Assembly: GCF_002797315.1 (NCBI RefSeq)
Contig: NZ_KZ454936.1
Span: 188,999 to 252,998, forward strand
Length of the DNA stretch: 64,000 nt
DNA from: Bacillus sp. FJAT-44742
GTDB taxonomy: Bacteria > Bacillota > Bacilli > Bacillales > Marinococcaceae
Reading direction: 5' to 3'
A program made the translations under genes and the position numbers. Within the stretch, counting starts at the first letter, position 1, and each line of letters begins with the position of its first letter. Positions 9,442 to 19,298 of this stretch are shown piece after piece. The notes beneath the pieces were generated by a model. It was not told where the DNA came from and searched no databases. It was given only the letters and a program-made list of their open reading frames with translations.

Positions 9442-9549
9442 AGTGGCCCCTCCTTTTCATCTAAAAAAAATATACTTTAATGAGAGAGAGAGGAGGGGGA
9501 ATTTACTGAAACAAAATAATATTTACACAGCTTTAAAGTACCTTCCTTT

Positions 9550-10242
9550 TTATACGCGAGGGGGTTTTCTTTGCAAAATATTTTGTTCCCCCTGGTTAAA
9601 GTAAGTGTAAGAAGCTTCAATTGAAGCTGAAATCTGCAGTAATCCGGGCTGTACAGGAGTAGGAACTTCTTCTTGAGCCATAAACATTCCTTGCCGAGGG
9701 AAAGGTGAAATACCGGGAGGAAGCTCTCGAACGTGATTAGGGATTCTTGAAAGAGTAACTTGTATGGTGTCAGCAAGTATCGCGGCCTTTTCTGAAGCGT
9801 TACTCATCGCAAGAGACAGTGCTTCAAGATAATAGGGTGTTTGATCAGCTAAGGAAAAATTAATACTGGAAATATAATTTGCTCCTTGCGAGACAGCGGT
9901 ATCAACAAGCAGACCAGCTGCCTCTATATCTTCAGAGCTAACCTCCAGCAAGTGGGTAACCTGATAGCCGCGCAAGACTTGTACGTTGTCTACAAAATCG
10001 TACATGGGAAAAACGTTTAATTGTATCGTTTGTATATTTTCTTCCGCTATGCCCAGTTCAAGAAAAGATTGCGTTACAGCGGCTATAATGTCTGCATTCT
10101 CCCTTTGGGCTTGCTCAAGGCTCACATCTTCGGTGATCGCTCCCACCTGTATGTTGACCCGGTCTGGAGGAGCGGTAATGACTGCACTTCCGTTTACTGT
10201 GATGACCCGTTTATTTACTGGCTTAGTGAAAGCAGGCTTCAT
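9550..10242 (-). CDS. SIMPL-domain (DUF541) protein
   Basis: A 230-residue protein of the SIMPL/DUF541 family (YggE-like). It shows the family order: an opening beta strand (ITVNGSAVITAPPDRVNIQVGA), the EENIQTIQLNVFPMYDF stretch, then GYQVTHLLEV and ISSINFSL. No signal peptide is evident, unlike many Gram-negative relatives, so it is probably cytoplasmic or non-classically located. The ATG at 10242 follows AAAGGAGGTG; the in-frame ATG at 10266 is less likely. Role in Firmicutes is unknown. Confidence 0.78.
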   Translation of the reverse strand: MKPAFTKPVNKRVITVNGSAVITAPPDRVNIQVGAITEDVSLEQAQRENADIIAAVTQSFLELGIAEENIQTIQLNVFPMYDFVDNVQVLRGYQVTHLLEVSSEDIEAAGLLVDTAVSQGANYISSINFSLADQTPYYLEALSLAMSNASEKAAILADTIQVTLSRIPNHVRELPPGISPFPRQGMFMAQEEVPTPVQPGLLQISASIEASYTYFNQGEQNILQRKPPRV

Positions 10243-10444
10243 GCCAGCACCTCCTTTTGATTGCATTTACAGTGTATTAAGGAATATAAAAAAAGATGCT
10301 GAAAACAATGGACAATGACAAGAAGTTTCATGGGAAGCCCCTTGAATGATAAGGATGCGAGGGGTAAGATACATAGAGCATATATGAAAAACAAAGACCT
10401 TAAAAAGTTTTAACGTTAATAAGATTGGAAATGAGGAAACAATT

Positions 10445-12646
10445 ATGGCGAAAGCGCTTGTATTAGCAGAAAAACCTTCAGTGGGAAGAGATATCGCAAG
10501 AGTATTAAATTGTGAAAAAAAAGGAAATGGCTATTTTGAAGGAAAGGATCATATAGTTACCTGGGCATTAGGACACCTGGTGACATTAGCAGACCCTGAA
10601 GCTTATGGAGAAAAGTATAGAAACTGGAATCTTGAAGACCTGCCAATGCTTCCCCCTTCATTAAAGCTTGTGGTTATAAATAAGAGCGGAAAGCAATTTC
10701 AGACTGTGAAAACGCAAATGAACCGTAAGGATGTAAACAAGATCATTATCGCTACAGATGCAGGAAGAGAAGGAGAGCTTGTAGCAAGGTGGATCATTGA
10801 AAAATCCAAAACGAAAAAGCCTTTAAAGCGTTTATGGATTTCTTCTGTCACCGATAAGGCGATCAAAAATGGGTTTAACAGCTTAAAAGATGGAAAGCAG
10901 TTTGAATATCTATATGCTTCCGCTGTTGCCCGGTCTGAAGCCGATTGGTATGTTGGCATGAATGCTACTCGTGCTTTAACTACTAAATATAACGCGCAGC
11001 TTTCTTGTGGAAGAGTCCAAACCCCTACATTAGCAATGATTGCTAAAAAGGAAGAGGAGATTCGGGCATTCACCCCTAAAAGCTATTATGGCATTACAGC
11101 GTTAACAGACAATCAATTCACTTTATCCTGGTCTGACCCTAATAATGGTGAGACAAGAATCTTCCATAAAGAGAAAGCAGAGAAAGTGATAAAAGAAATC
11201 CAGGGAAAGAAAGCTTTGATCACTGATATTCAGGTATCTCAGAAAAAGAGCTATGCTCCACAGCTCTACGACCTAACAGAGCTTCAAAGAGATGCCAACA
11301 AAGTGTTCGGATACTCAGCTAAAGAAACCTTATCAATTATGCAAAGGCTGTATGAACACTACAAAGTGCTTACGTATCCTCGTACGGATTCAAGACATCT
11401 TTCTTCAGATATTGTGGAAACCTTAAGGGAGAGGTTGAAGGCATGCAGTGTGAAGCCGTACGCTAAATATGTCAATATCCTTTTACAAAGCCCCATTAAG
11501 ACGAGTAAATCTTTTGTAGATGACTCTAAGGTTTCAGACCACCATGCTATTATTCCAACAGAGGAACCACCCTTTGTGGATGAGTTCACTGCTAAAGAAA
11601 GAAACATTTATGATTTAGTTGTAAGAAGGTTTATCTCAGTATTTTTTCCACCTCATGAAAAGGAAATTACAACTGTGAAAGCGACAATTAATAACGAAAA
11701 TTTAGTTGGGAAAGAAGCAAAAGTGACAGCTCAGGGATGGAAGAAAGTGTATGAGGGTGTGCCCGGTACCACCAAGGGAGAAACAATCTCTTCTCACAAC
11801 GTATCTTCTCTGAAAAAAGGTGAACTTCTTCCTCTTCTTAAGGTCACAAAAACAGAGGGGGAAACAAAACCCCCTGCTCCATTTAATGAAGGAACACTGC
11901 TCTCAGCAATGGAAAACCCGGCACATTACATGGCAGGAGAAGACAAACAGTTGCTTAAAACATTAGGGAAAACAGGCGGTATCGGAACTGTCGCGACCAG
12001 AGCTGATATAATTGAAAAACTATTAAACAGTTTTTTAATAGAAAAGAAAGGAAAAGACCTTGTGCTTACTTCAAAAGGCAGGCAGCTACTAGAGTTAGTG
12101 CCGGAGGAATTAAGAACGCCTGCGTTGACTGCTGAATGGGAATTGAAGCTGGAAGATATCACAAAAGGAAAGCTTCAAAAGGAAACCTTTATTAATGAAA
12201 TGAAAAGTTATGCTGGCAGCGTAGTGAAGGAAATAAAAAAAAGCGATAAGAAATTCAAACACGACAATATGACGGGCAGCAAATGCCCGGAATGTGGAAA
12301 GTTTTTGCTTGAAGTGAAGGGCAAGAAAGGAAAAATGCATGTCTGCCAAGACCGTGAATGCGGGTATAAAAAGAACGTGGCGAAAGTGACAAACGCAAGG
12401 TGCCCAAATTGCCGGAAGAAGCTTGAATTGAGAGGAGAAGGTGAAGGACAGATCTTTGTCTGCAGATGCGGTCACAAGGAAAAATTGTCAGCCTTTAATA
12501 AAAGAAAGCAAAAAGAGAAAACCAGCAAAGCTTCAAAAGGAGACGTTAATAAATACCTGAAAAAGCAGCAAAAGAAAGAAGAGGAATTTACAAATCCAGC
12601 TTTGGCAGATGCATTAGCTAAGCTTAATTTAAATAAAGACAAGTAG
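10445..12646 (+). CDS. topB: DNA topoisomerase III
   Basis: A 733-residue type IA topoisomerase that decatenates and relaxes DNA by passing strands through a transient single-strand break. The TOPRIM DAGREGE motif is at 105-111, the catalytic tyrosine is Tyr311 in LTYPRTDSRH, and the core ends with CGRVQTPTL-type and VATRADIIEKL motifs. The C-terminal tail carries zinc-ribbon cysteines (CPECG near 614, CQDREC, CPNC, CRCG). Length matches the Bacillus enzyme. The downstream helicase gene yfmL begins 22 bases later, so the two are likely co-transcribed. Confidence 0.95.
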   Translation: MAKALVLAEKPSVGRDIARVLNCEKKGNGYFEGKDHIVTWALGHLVTLADPEAYGEKYRNWNLEDLPMLPPSLKLVVINKSGKQFQTVKTQMNRKDVNKIIIATDAGREGELVARWIIEKSKTKKPLKRLWISSVTDKAIKNGFNSLKDGKQFEYLYASAVARSEADWYVGMNATRALTTKYNAQLSCGRVQTPTLAMIAKKEEEIRAFTPKSYYGITALTDNQFTLSWSDPNNGETRIFHKEKAEKVIKEIQGKKALITDIQVSQKKSYAPQLYDLTELQRDANKVFGYSAKETLSIMQRLYEHYKVLTYPRTDSRHLSSDIVETLRERLKACSVKPYAKYVNILLQSPIKTSKSFVDDSKVSDHHAIIPTEEPPFVDEFTAKERNIYDLVVRRFISVFFPPHEKEITTVKATINNENLVGKEAKVTAQGWKKVYEGVPGTTKGETISSHNVSSLKKGELLPLLKVTKTEGETKPPAPFNEGTLLSAMENPAHYMAGEDKQLLKTLGKTGGIGTVATRADIIEKLLNSFLIEKKGKDLVLTSKGRQLLELVPEELRTPALTAEWELKLEDITKGKLQKETFINEMKSYAGSVVKEIKKSDKKFKHDNMTGSKCPECGKFLLEVKGKKGKMHVCQDRECGYKKNVAKVTNARCPNCRKKLELRGEGEGQIFVCRCGHKEKLSAFNKRKQKEKTSKASKGDVNKYLKKQQKKEEEFTNPALADALAKLNLNKDK

Positions 12647-12668
12647 TATAGAAAAGAAAGGAACAACT

Positions 12669-13814
12669 ATGGATAACAAACAAAATATAACATGGCCTTT
12701 ATTGGAAAAGACTCTCCCTTTTATTCAGAATGCATGGAAGGAAGCGGGATTTAATGCTCCGACAAAAGTTCAGGAACGAGCGGTTCCCTCCCTCTTGGAA
12801 GGGCGGAATATGGTTGTTGAAGCGCCAACCGGAACAGGAAAAACCATCGCATATCTTATCCCTCTTCTGCAAAAAATAGACCCTGAGATGAAAAATACTC
12901 AGGCAGTGATTGTTGCTCCAAGCCGGGAACTTGTGATGCAAGTTCTTGAAGAACTAAATCAATGGACAAAAGGGAGCGGTATCGAGGGGGCAGCTTTCAT
13001 AGGCGGAGCTAATATTAAACGCCAAATTGAAAAATTAAAGAAAACTGTTCATGTAGCGGTAGGGACTCCTGGAAGGGTGCTGGAACTGATTGAGCTGAAA
13101 AAGCTGAAAATGCATAAAGTATCTACTTTGGTATTGGATGAGGGAGATCAATTAATCACTCAGGAACACGAAAAGTCGCTGCTAAAGATCAGAAAAGCCT
13201 CCCTAAAAGATACACAAATTCTGTTTACCTCTGCCACCATCTCCACTGATACAGCCAAAAAGGCTAAGGAGCTGTTAGGAGAAGCAGAAGAACTAAGAAT
13301 TACAAAAGGAAAAGAAGAAGTTGAAAAGGTCAATCACATCTATTTTGTATGTGAACAAAGAGAGAAAGTTGATATTCTTCGCCGCTATATAAGAACGGAA
13401 AATATTAGAGCATTAACCTTTGTAAACAATGTAGAACAGTTAACAGAGGTGAGCGATAAGCTCGCTTACAGAGGAGTCTCAACAGAAGCTTTGCATGGGG
13501 ATTCAACCAAGGATGAACGAAAAAATGCGATTACACGCTTTCGTAATGGGGAGACAACCTTGCTGCTGGCTACAGATGTAGCAGCTCGCGGGCTGGATAT
13601 CAAGGAACTTTCACATGTTATTCAGCTTGATCTGCCTCGAAGTGCAGACCAGTATTCTCACCGTGCCGGCAGGACAGGGAGAGCGGGGGCAAGTGGTACG
13701 GTTGTATCATTAGTAACGAAAAGAGAAGAACAGGATTTAAAGAAAATAAGCAGCAGGCTTAAAATTAAAGTGGTAAGGAAGAAGCTTTACAAGGGAAACA
13801 TCGTAGATGAATAA
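12669..13814 (+). CDS. yfmL: DEAD-box RNA helicase YfmL-like
   Basis: A 381-residue two-domain RNA helicase. Motif I is APTGTGKT (52-59), motif Ib GTPGR, motif III SAT, and domain 2 ends with the ARGLDI and HRAGRTGRAG motifs. Motif II is DEGD rather than DEAD, which is tolerable because only the first two acidic residues bind Mg-ATP. Sequence and length resemble B. subtilis YfmL, which helps 50S ribosomal subunit assembly at low temperature. There is no C-terminal RNA-binding extension. It follows topB closely (22 bases). Confidence 0.88.
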   Translation: MDNKQNITWPLLEKTLPFIQNAWKEAGFNAPTKVQERAVPSLLEGRNMVVEAPTGTGKTIAYLIPLLQKIDPEMKNTQAVIVAPSRELVMQVLEELNQWTKGSGIEGAAFIGGANIKRQIEKLKKTVHVAVGTPGRVLELIELKKLKMHKVSTLVLDEGDQLITQEHEKSLLKIRKASLKDTQILFTSATISTDTAKKAKELLGEAEELRITKGKEEVEKVNHIYFVCEQREKVDILRRYIRTENIRALTFVNNVEQLTEVSDKLAYRGVSTEALHGDSTKDERKNAITRFRNGETTLLLATDVAARGLDIKELSHVIQLDLPRSADQYSHRAGRTGRAGASGTVVSLVTKREEQDLKKISSRLKIKVVRKKLYKGNIVDE

Positions 13815-13868
13815 AGAGGTATGAAAAAAGGAAGAGGGAGTTTTTTCTGGTAGATATAGGGGAGAGCT

Positions 13869-14048
13869 CTAAATAAGCTTTCCCTCTTGTTTAAAATAGG
13901 GAACCGTAGATAATTTACAGCTTTGATTAAGCAATAAATCCCTGCGATCAGCCTCCTGTTTTAATAAGTGGATAAAGTTTGAATCTAAATTCAATGTTAA
14001 AGCTTTGAAAAGTGCGTCTAACAGGGTTTCATCTTTCATATATATCAT
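13869..14048 (-). CDS. sda: Sda-like checkpoint inhibitor of sporulation kinase
   Basis: A 59-residue protein encoded on the minus strand in a 540-base gap. The core DETLLDALFKAL-x-LNLD-xx-FIHLL-x-E-xx-RRDL aligns with B. subtilis Sda (DELLIESYFKA...NLNRDFIELI...RR.L). Sda is a helical hairpin that binds the dimerisation domain of the sporulation kinase KinA and blocks entry into sporulation when replication is impaired. The ATG at 14048 follows AAGGTGA with a 7-base gap; a second ATG at 14039 is possible. Its C-terminal tail is about ten residues longer than the B. subtilis protein. The family call rests on the aligned residues I can see. Confidence 0.75.
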   Translation of the reverse strand: MIYMKDETLLDALFKALTLNLDSNFIHLLKQEADRRDLLLNQSCKLSTVPYFKQEGKLI

Positions 14049-14258
14049 TTATTTTTCACCTTATTTTCTTGATTTTTAAATTGCATTTCTATAATTTACC
14101 ACGAAGGATGGGTGAGGACAAGTTTTTCCCTTTTTCTACTTACAAGGCTAATAAAAGTGATACTGCTTTTTGACAGGCACACTGCCACGGTTGCCCCTCT
14201 TGAGAATGAAAATCTTCTTTCATCTTTTTCTCTATTGGTACCTGGTAATAACAATTGG

Positions 14259-14286
14259 TTGTAAATCTTAATTAATGTGGTATACT
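14259..14286 (+). promoter_or_regulatory. Candidate sigma-A promoter of the desaturase gene
   Basis: TTGTAA (14259-14264), a 16-base spacer and TATACT (14281-14286), with a TG one base before the -10 box (extended -10). It lies about 70 bases before the desaturase start. Confidence 0.5.
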
Positions 14287-14356
14287 TTGGAGGTATAAGG
14301 GATAATAGTTTAAACTACTACAATTTATCAATAGCTTGTTTAGGAAAGGACAATAA

Positions 14357-15460
14357 ATGAATCAATATAAAACGTTTGGGTGGTACGCAGCCCGTGTGAC
14401 TCCGCATTTACCTAAAAAGGCATTTAAACCAGTTCCCATGAGATTGTTTGGAGGCCTGGCATATCTTTTAATCAGCATTGCCGGCATTATGACCATTAGT
14501 CTTTATGATTTGAATTTATGGATTTATTTAATGATTTCTGGGGTGTTAGGCGCAAGTTTTGCCGCCATGGGTTTTTTGGGACACGAAATTCTCCATGGAA
14601 CGGTTGTAAGAAATAAAATGCTTAGCAGTTTATTAGGTGCTATCGCTTTTTGGCCGTTAACTACAGGCCCAAGACTTTGGAAAAAATGGCATAATATTGA
14701 GCATCACCGTCATACTCAGGATGAACACAAGGATCCGGATGCCTGGTTTACGGTAGAAGCCTACAACAAAAGTAAGCTAATACGCTTAATTTACCGTCTT
14801 CCATTTGTGGTACGTGCTTTTTCCAGTATGCTATCACTAGCTGTAACTTTCACGGCTCATTCCGTCAAAATGTTTTTTTCTTATATAAAGGAATTCAAGC
14901 CTGGCAAACAGCCAGCAGTATGGGTTCAGTTTATTTTGCCGTGGGCGAGCTGGATCGGATTGTTGTTATGGATAGGACCTTTGAAGTGGCTGTTTGCATT
15001 TGTCATACCTGTTCTCATTGCAAATGCTATTGTGATGGCATACATTTCTACAAATCACAGGCTGAACCCTTTGGTACCTGTGAATGATCCGCTGGCGAAC
15101 AGCTTAACGGTTACCGTGCCAAAATGGGTGGATGTTCTTCACTTTAATTTTTCTTATCATACAGAACATCACTTATTCCCAGGTGTTAACCCTAAGTATT
15201 ATCCGCTGGTAAAAGCAAAAATTAAGGAAATGTGGCCAGAACGTTATCACGAAATGCCTATGCAAAAAGCATTGGCCCTTCTATGGAAAACACCTCGGGT
15301 TTATTTTGAAAAAGAGGAACTGATTGACCCGAAAAAAGCGGTGGTGTACGGTTCTTTAGGAAATGGGTTAAATGGGGTGGCTCTTCCAAGGAAACAAGAA
15401 AAGGATCCATTACCTGAATCCTTGAAGGCTCAGAAGGATAATGAAAAGAAAGCCCAGTGA
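14357..15460 (+). CDS. Membrane fatty-acid desaturase
   Basis: A 367-residue di-iron acyl desaturase that inserts double bonds into membrane lipids, probably for adaptation to cold. All three histidine boxes are visible: HEILH (76-80), HNIEHH (112-117) and HTEHH (about 268-272). Hydrophobic segments lie before box 1 and between boxes 2 and 3, as expected for a membrane desaturase. The ATG at 14357 follows AGGAAAGGAC. It is closer to the phosphatidylcholine/omega-type group than to delta-5 Des by general layout, but regiospecificity cannot be judged. No DesK/DesR genes are adjacent. Confidence 0.88.
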   Translation: MNQYKTFGWYAARVTPHLPKKAFKPVPMRLFGGLAYLLISIAGIMTISLYDLNLWIYLMISGVLGASFAAMGFLGHEILHGTVVRNKMLSSLLGAIAFWPLTTGPRLWKKWHNIEHHRHTQDEHKDPDAWFTVEAYNKSKLIRLIYRLPFVVRAFSSMLSLAVTFTAHSVKMFFSYIKEFKPGKQPAVWVQFILPWASWIGLLLWIGPLKWLFAFVIPVLIANAIVMAYISTNHRLNPLVPVNDPLANSLTVTVPKWVDVLHFNFSYHTEHHLFPGVNPKYYPLVKAKIKEMWPERYHEMPMQKALALLWKTPRVYFEKEELIDPKKAVVYGSLGNGLNGVALPRKQEKDPLPESLKAQKDNEKKAQ

Positions 15461-15490
15461 TAAACAGGAGTTTCTTCCTGTTTATTTTTT
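15461..15490 (+). terminator. Terminator of the desaturase gene
   Basis: AAACAGGA, a short loop and TCCTGTTT followed by a T-rich run immediately after the stop codon. Confidence 0.85.
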
Positions 15491-15750
15491 TCCTTTTAGA
15501 TAGCAAGCAACGTTATATGCTTATATCGAATGTTTTTGGGCACTCTAATAATAAGCGCAGAAAGCATCTTGTAAGGAAAGAAGTAGCATTGCAATACAAT
15601 ATGTGGTAAAGTTGATTGGTTCGTTAAAAAATAGAAATTCACACATATACCTTTTGTTAGGTTGAGGATATGAATACACGAAGAAGTATTTTTAAGGTTC
15701 ATCATAACGGGGATATCCTATAGTGAAATATAAATGATTAAAGGAGATAG

Positions 15751-17208
15751 ATGTTATTGACATTATTTAAAGAGTTAAATTTAGATCAACAAATTCTTCG
15801 AGCAGTTGAACAAATGGGGTTTACTGAAGCTACACCGATTCAGGAAAAAGTTATCCCTTTTGTAAAAGAAGGAAAAGATCTTATAGGTCAGGCCCAAACG
15901 GGTACAGGGAAAACAGCAGCGTTTGGGATTCCGCTTCTTGAAAACATTGATACAGAAGAAAAGGTTACACAAGGCCTGGTGCTGGCTCCTACCCGGGAAC
16001 TTGCCAATCAGGTTGCTGAAGAGTTAAATAAGCTAGGTCGTTTTAAAGGAATAGAAGCTTTACCTATTTACGGAGGACAAGAAATTGGCCGACAGATTAA
16101 AGCCTTAAAGCGCAGACCGCAAATTATTGTGGCAACACCTGGACGTTTTATGGATCACATGAGAAGAAAAACTATTCGGCCACAGACCTTGAAAATGATT
16201 GTATTGGACGAAGCTGATGAAATGCTGAGCATGGGCTTTATTGAAGATATTGAAACCATCTTGGCTGAAGTTCCAAAAGAAAGGCAGACACTTCTTTTTT
16301 CAGCAACCATGCCGAAGAGATTACAATCCGTTACGAAAAATTTCATGAAAGACCCTGAAGTGGTCGCTATTAAAAGCAAGGGACTCACTGTATCTAGTAT
16401 CGAACAGCGTTATATTGAAGTTCCTGAAAAACAGAAGCTTGATACGCTCAGGTATTTGCTTGATATTGATCCTCCTGAACTCTCCATTATCTTTGGCCGC
16501 ACAAAGAGAAGAGTTGATGAGTTATCAGAAGCTCTCAGCCAGGTTGGCTACGCTGTAGAAGGCATTCATGGTGACTTAAGGCAAGAAAGACGTGATAAAG
16601 TACTTCGTAAATTTAAAAAAGGCACCATTAATATACTGGTGGCAACTGACGTGGCGGCAAGAGGGCTAGACGTGACTGGCGTCACCCATGTTTATAATTT
16701 TGACCTCCCGCAAGACTCTGAAAGCTATGTCCACCGTATTGGCAGGACAGGCCGTGCGGGGGAAAAAGGAGTGGCTTTTACCTTTGTTACCCCTCGTGAA
16801 ATGGAGCATTTAAAAGACATTGAGGCGACTACAAAAAGTAAAATGAAGCGTCAAAGTCTTCCAACTTATGCAGAAGCAATGGCAGGCCGTTACCAGCAGG
16901 CCATCGAACAACTAAGAGAAACTGTACGAAAAGGCGGATATGAGGACCTGGATGAAGCAGCAAAAGGACTGCTTGATGAATACGGGGCTGAAACACTCGT
17001 AGCTGCAGCGTTAAAAATGGCAACGAAGGAACCGGACGATAAAAACATTAAGCTGACAGAAGAAGCATCCTTGCGGCCGAAGAAAAGCTCTTTTAGAGGT
17101 AAAAGTGGAAATAACAAAGGTAATAAAGGCGGTAGAGGGAGAAATAATAAATTTTCCTTTGATAAGCAAGGACGTAAAGGCGGCAGAGACCGCAAAGCAA
17201 GACGATAA
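15751..17208 (+). CDS. cshA: DEAD-box RNA helicase CshA
   Basis: A 485-residue ATP-dependent RNA helicase, the main degradosome and cold-adaptation helicase of Firmicutes. Motifs in order: Q motif (ATPIQ), AQTGTGKT (48-55), PTRELA, GTPGR-type ATPGR, DEAD, SAT, ARGLDV and HRIGRTGRAG. A helical dimerisation segment follows the core, and the tail is basic and glycine-rich (RGKSGNNKGNKGGRGRNN), suited to RNA binding. AAGGAG at 15741-15746 serves either the ATG at 15751 (4-base gap) or the TTG at 15757 (10-base gap). The roughly 250-base leader is long, as in other cold-inducible helicase genes. Confidence 0.9.
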   Translation: MLLTLFKELNLDQQILRAVEQMGFTEATPIQEKVIPFVKEGKDLIGQAQTGTGKTAAFGIPLLENIDTEEKVTQGLVLAPTRELANQVAEELNKLGRFKGIEALPIYGGQEIGRQIKALKRRPQIIVATPGRFMDHMRRKTIRPQTLKMIVLDEADEMLSMGFIEDIETILAEVPKERQTLLFSATMPKRLQSVTKNFMKDPEVVAIKSKGLTVSSIEQRYIEVPEKQKLDTLRYLLDIDPPELSIIFGRTKRRVDELSEALSQVGYAVEGIHGDLRQERRDKVLRKFKKGTINILVATDVAARGLDVTGVTHVYNFDLPQDSESYVHRIGRTGRAGEKGVAFTFVTPREMEHLKDIEATTKSKMKRQSLPTYAEAMAGRYQQAIEQLRETVRKGGYEDLDEAAKGLLDEYGAETLVAAALKMATKEPDDKNIKLTEEASLRPKKSSFRGKSGNNKGNKGGRGRNNKFSFDKQGRKGGRDRKARR

Positions 17209-17220
17209 CAGAGCATAGGG

Positions 17221-17257
17221 AAAGGGACTCTCACGTGATAGTGAGCGTCCCTTTTTT
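17221..17257 (+). terminator. Terminator of cshA
   Basis: GGGAC and CTCAC pair with GTGAG and GTCCC around a GTGATA loop, followed by six T. Confidence 0.88.
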
Positions 17258-17382
17258 ATCGAGTAAGGATACAAATGTAATGAAGCAATATAGGGATTTT
17301 TCGATTAGTCGCTGATAGCTATGTGCCTTCTCTAAATATAGTTTACAATGTAAGTAATCCAGATAGTAAAGGTTGATAAGAG

Positions 17383-19290
17383 ATGAGCGTTTTACATGTA
17401 GAGAACTTATACAAGACTTATGGAGAAAAAGTATTGTTTAATGAAATCTCCTTTTCCATAAAGGAGAACGAAAGAATTGGTTTGTTAGGTGTTAATGGGA
17501 CTGGAAAGTCTACACTCCTTAAAGTAATTGCAGGCATAGAAAGCGCTGAACGGGGAGATATGCTTCATGCCAATTCTCTTCAGATAGAATACCTTCCCCA
17601 GCAACCTGAATTAGATCCTGAATTGACCGTTTTAGAACAAATATATTACGGTGATTCTGTCATGATGAAAGTTATGAGAGAGTATGAAAAAGCATTACAA
17701 AAGCTGGAACATAACCCAGAAAAGCAAATTGCTCAAGAGCTGGTAATGAGTATGCAGCAAAAAATGGACGAAGCTGATGCCTGGGATGCGAACACAGCAG
17801 CAAAGACGGTATTAACGAAGCTTGGCATTTCAGATTTTGATAAGAAAGTGCAATATCTGTCTGGGGGTCAAAAGAAAAGAGTTGCCATAGCTAAAGCGTT
17901 GATCCAGCCAGCAGACCTCTTAATACTGGATGAGCCGACAAACCATTTGGACAATATGTCTATAGAGTGGCTGGAAGGGTACTTAGCAGCATATAAAGGG
18001 TCATTAATTGTCGTTACCCATGACCGCTATTTCCTCAATCGTGTCACTAATCAAATTTTCGAATTGGAGCAAGGCAGTCTGTATACGTATGAAGGGAATT
18101 ATGAGATTTACTTAGAAAAGAAAGCTGAAAGAGAAGCTGCAGCACGAAAAAGTGAAGAAAAAAGACAGAACTTACTGCGCAGAGAACTTGCCTGGCTGCA
18201 AAGAGGAGCAAAGGCCAGAACCACAAAGCAAAAGGCACGTAAGCAACGAGTGGAGGGCCTAAAGGAACAAACGGGGCCAGAAGCCAAAAAAGACGTCGAT
18301 TTTTCCATCGGTTCGGTTCGCCTGGGAAAGCAGGTCATTGAAGCACAAAATATTACGTTTTCCTATGCAGCTGACCAGAAGCCGCTAGTCAAAGATTTTA
18401 GTTATTTAGTAGTGCCTGGAGAACGACTGGGGATTATTGGGCCTAATGGAGCCGGGAAATCTACATTATTAAATATACTGGCTGACCGGTTGCAGCCCCA
18501 AGCGGGCAAAGTAGAGTTTGGACAGACAGTTAAAATAGGATACTACACACAAGAATATGAAGAAATGGATGAAAATCTTCGGTTGATTGAGTACATCAGA
18601 GAAGTGGCAGAGGTAGTTCACACCGTTGATGGCCAGGTGATCACAGCAGAACAGATGCTTGAACGTTTTTTGTTTTCCAGAGAGATGCAATGGACCTATA
18701 TCCGCCGCCTTTCTGGTGGTGAAAGACGCCGTTTGTATTTACTCAGTGTCTTAATGGAAGAGCCCAACGTACTTTTTTTGGACGAACCGACAAATGACTT
18801 GGATACTCAGACCTTAAGCATATTAGAGGATTACTTAGATCAATTTCCTGGTGTGGTAATTACTGTTTCACACGACCGTTATTTTTTAGACCGGGTGGTT
18901 GACCGCCTATTAGTTTGTAAAGGTGGCAGCGGAGAAATTGAACGATTTCAGGGAAGTTATTCTGCCTACATAGATAACCAAAAGGAGGAAGCTTCCCTGC
19001 AAAAAGAGACAAAGGCAGGGCCCGCCCCGAAACAAGCCAAGCAGTACAGAAAAAAGCTCTCTTATAAAGAGCAGCAGGAATGGAACCAGATTGAAGACAA
19101 AATTATGGAATTGGAAATGAAAAAGGAAGAGCTTGAAGCAGAAATAGGTGAAGCCGGCAGTGATTATGACAGAATACAAGAATCAATGAAAAAGCAGGCA
19201 GATGTGGAAGCTGAGCTTGAGAAAACCATTGAACGCTGGACTGAACTTTCTCTGATGATAGAAGAGATTGAAAGCGGCAAACAACAATAA
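17383..19290 (+). CDS. yfmR: ABC-F ATPase YfmR/Uup-like
   Basis: A 635-residue soluble ABC-F protein with two nucleotide-binding domains and no membrane segment. Walker A motifs are GVNGTGKST (36-44) and GPNGAGKST (about 353-361); signatures are LSGGQKKR (about 159) and LSGGERRR; both Walker B boxes read LDEPTN-x-LD. A charged inter-domain linker (the P-site tRNA interaction motif) and a C-terminal coiled coil identify the Uup/YfmR branch, which rescues ribosomes stalled at hard-to-translate sequences alongside EF-P. An ATG at 17383 starts it. A degenerate IS copy begins 9 bases past the stop. Confidence 0.9.
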   Translation: MSVLHVENLYKTYGEKVLFNEISFSIKENERIGLLGVNGTGKSTLLKVIAGIESAERGDMLHANSLQIEYLPQQPELDPELTVLEQIYYGDSVMMKVMREYEKALQKLEHNPEKQIAQELVMSMQQKMDEADAWDANTAAKTVLTKLGISDFDKKVQYLSGGQKKRVAIAKALIQPADLLILDEPTNHLDNMSIEWLEGYLAAYKGSLIVVTHDRYFLNRVTNQIFELEQGSLYTYEGNYEIYLEKKAEREAAARKSEEKRQNLLRRELAWLQRGAKARTTKQKARKQRVEGLKEQTGPEAKKDVDFSIGSVRLGKQVIEAQNITFSYAADQKPLVKDFSYLVVPGERLGIIGPNGAGKSTLLNILADRLQPQAGKVEFGQTVKIGYYTQEYEEMDENLRLIEYIREVAEVVHTVDGQVITAEQMLERFLFSREMQWTYIRRLSGGERRRLYLLSVLMEEPNVLFLDEPTNDLDTQTLSILEDYLDQFPGVVITVSHDRYFLDRVVDRLLVCKGGSGEIERFQGSYSAYIDNQKEEASLQKETKAGPAPKQAKQYRKKLSYKEQQEWNQIEDKIMELEMKKEELEAEIGEAGSDYDRIQESMKKQADVEAELEKTIERWTELSLMIEEIESGKQQ

Positions 19291-19298
19291 ACAAAGAA

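Noticed and set aside
15670-15723. Short frame with GAGG upstream (17 residues, MNTRRSIFKVHHNGDIL) in the cshA leader, as a possible leader peptide.
   Set aside because: Too short and without attenuator features; likely chance.
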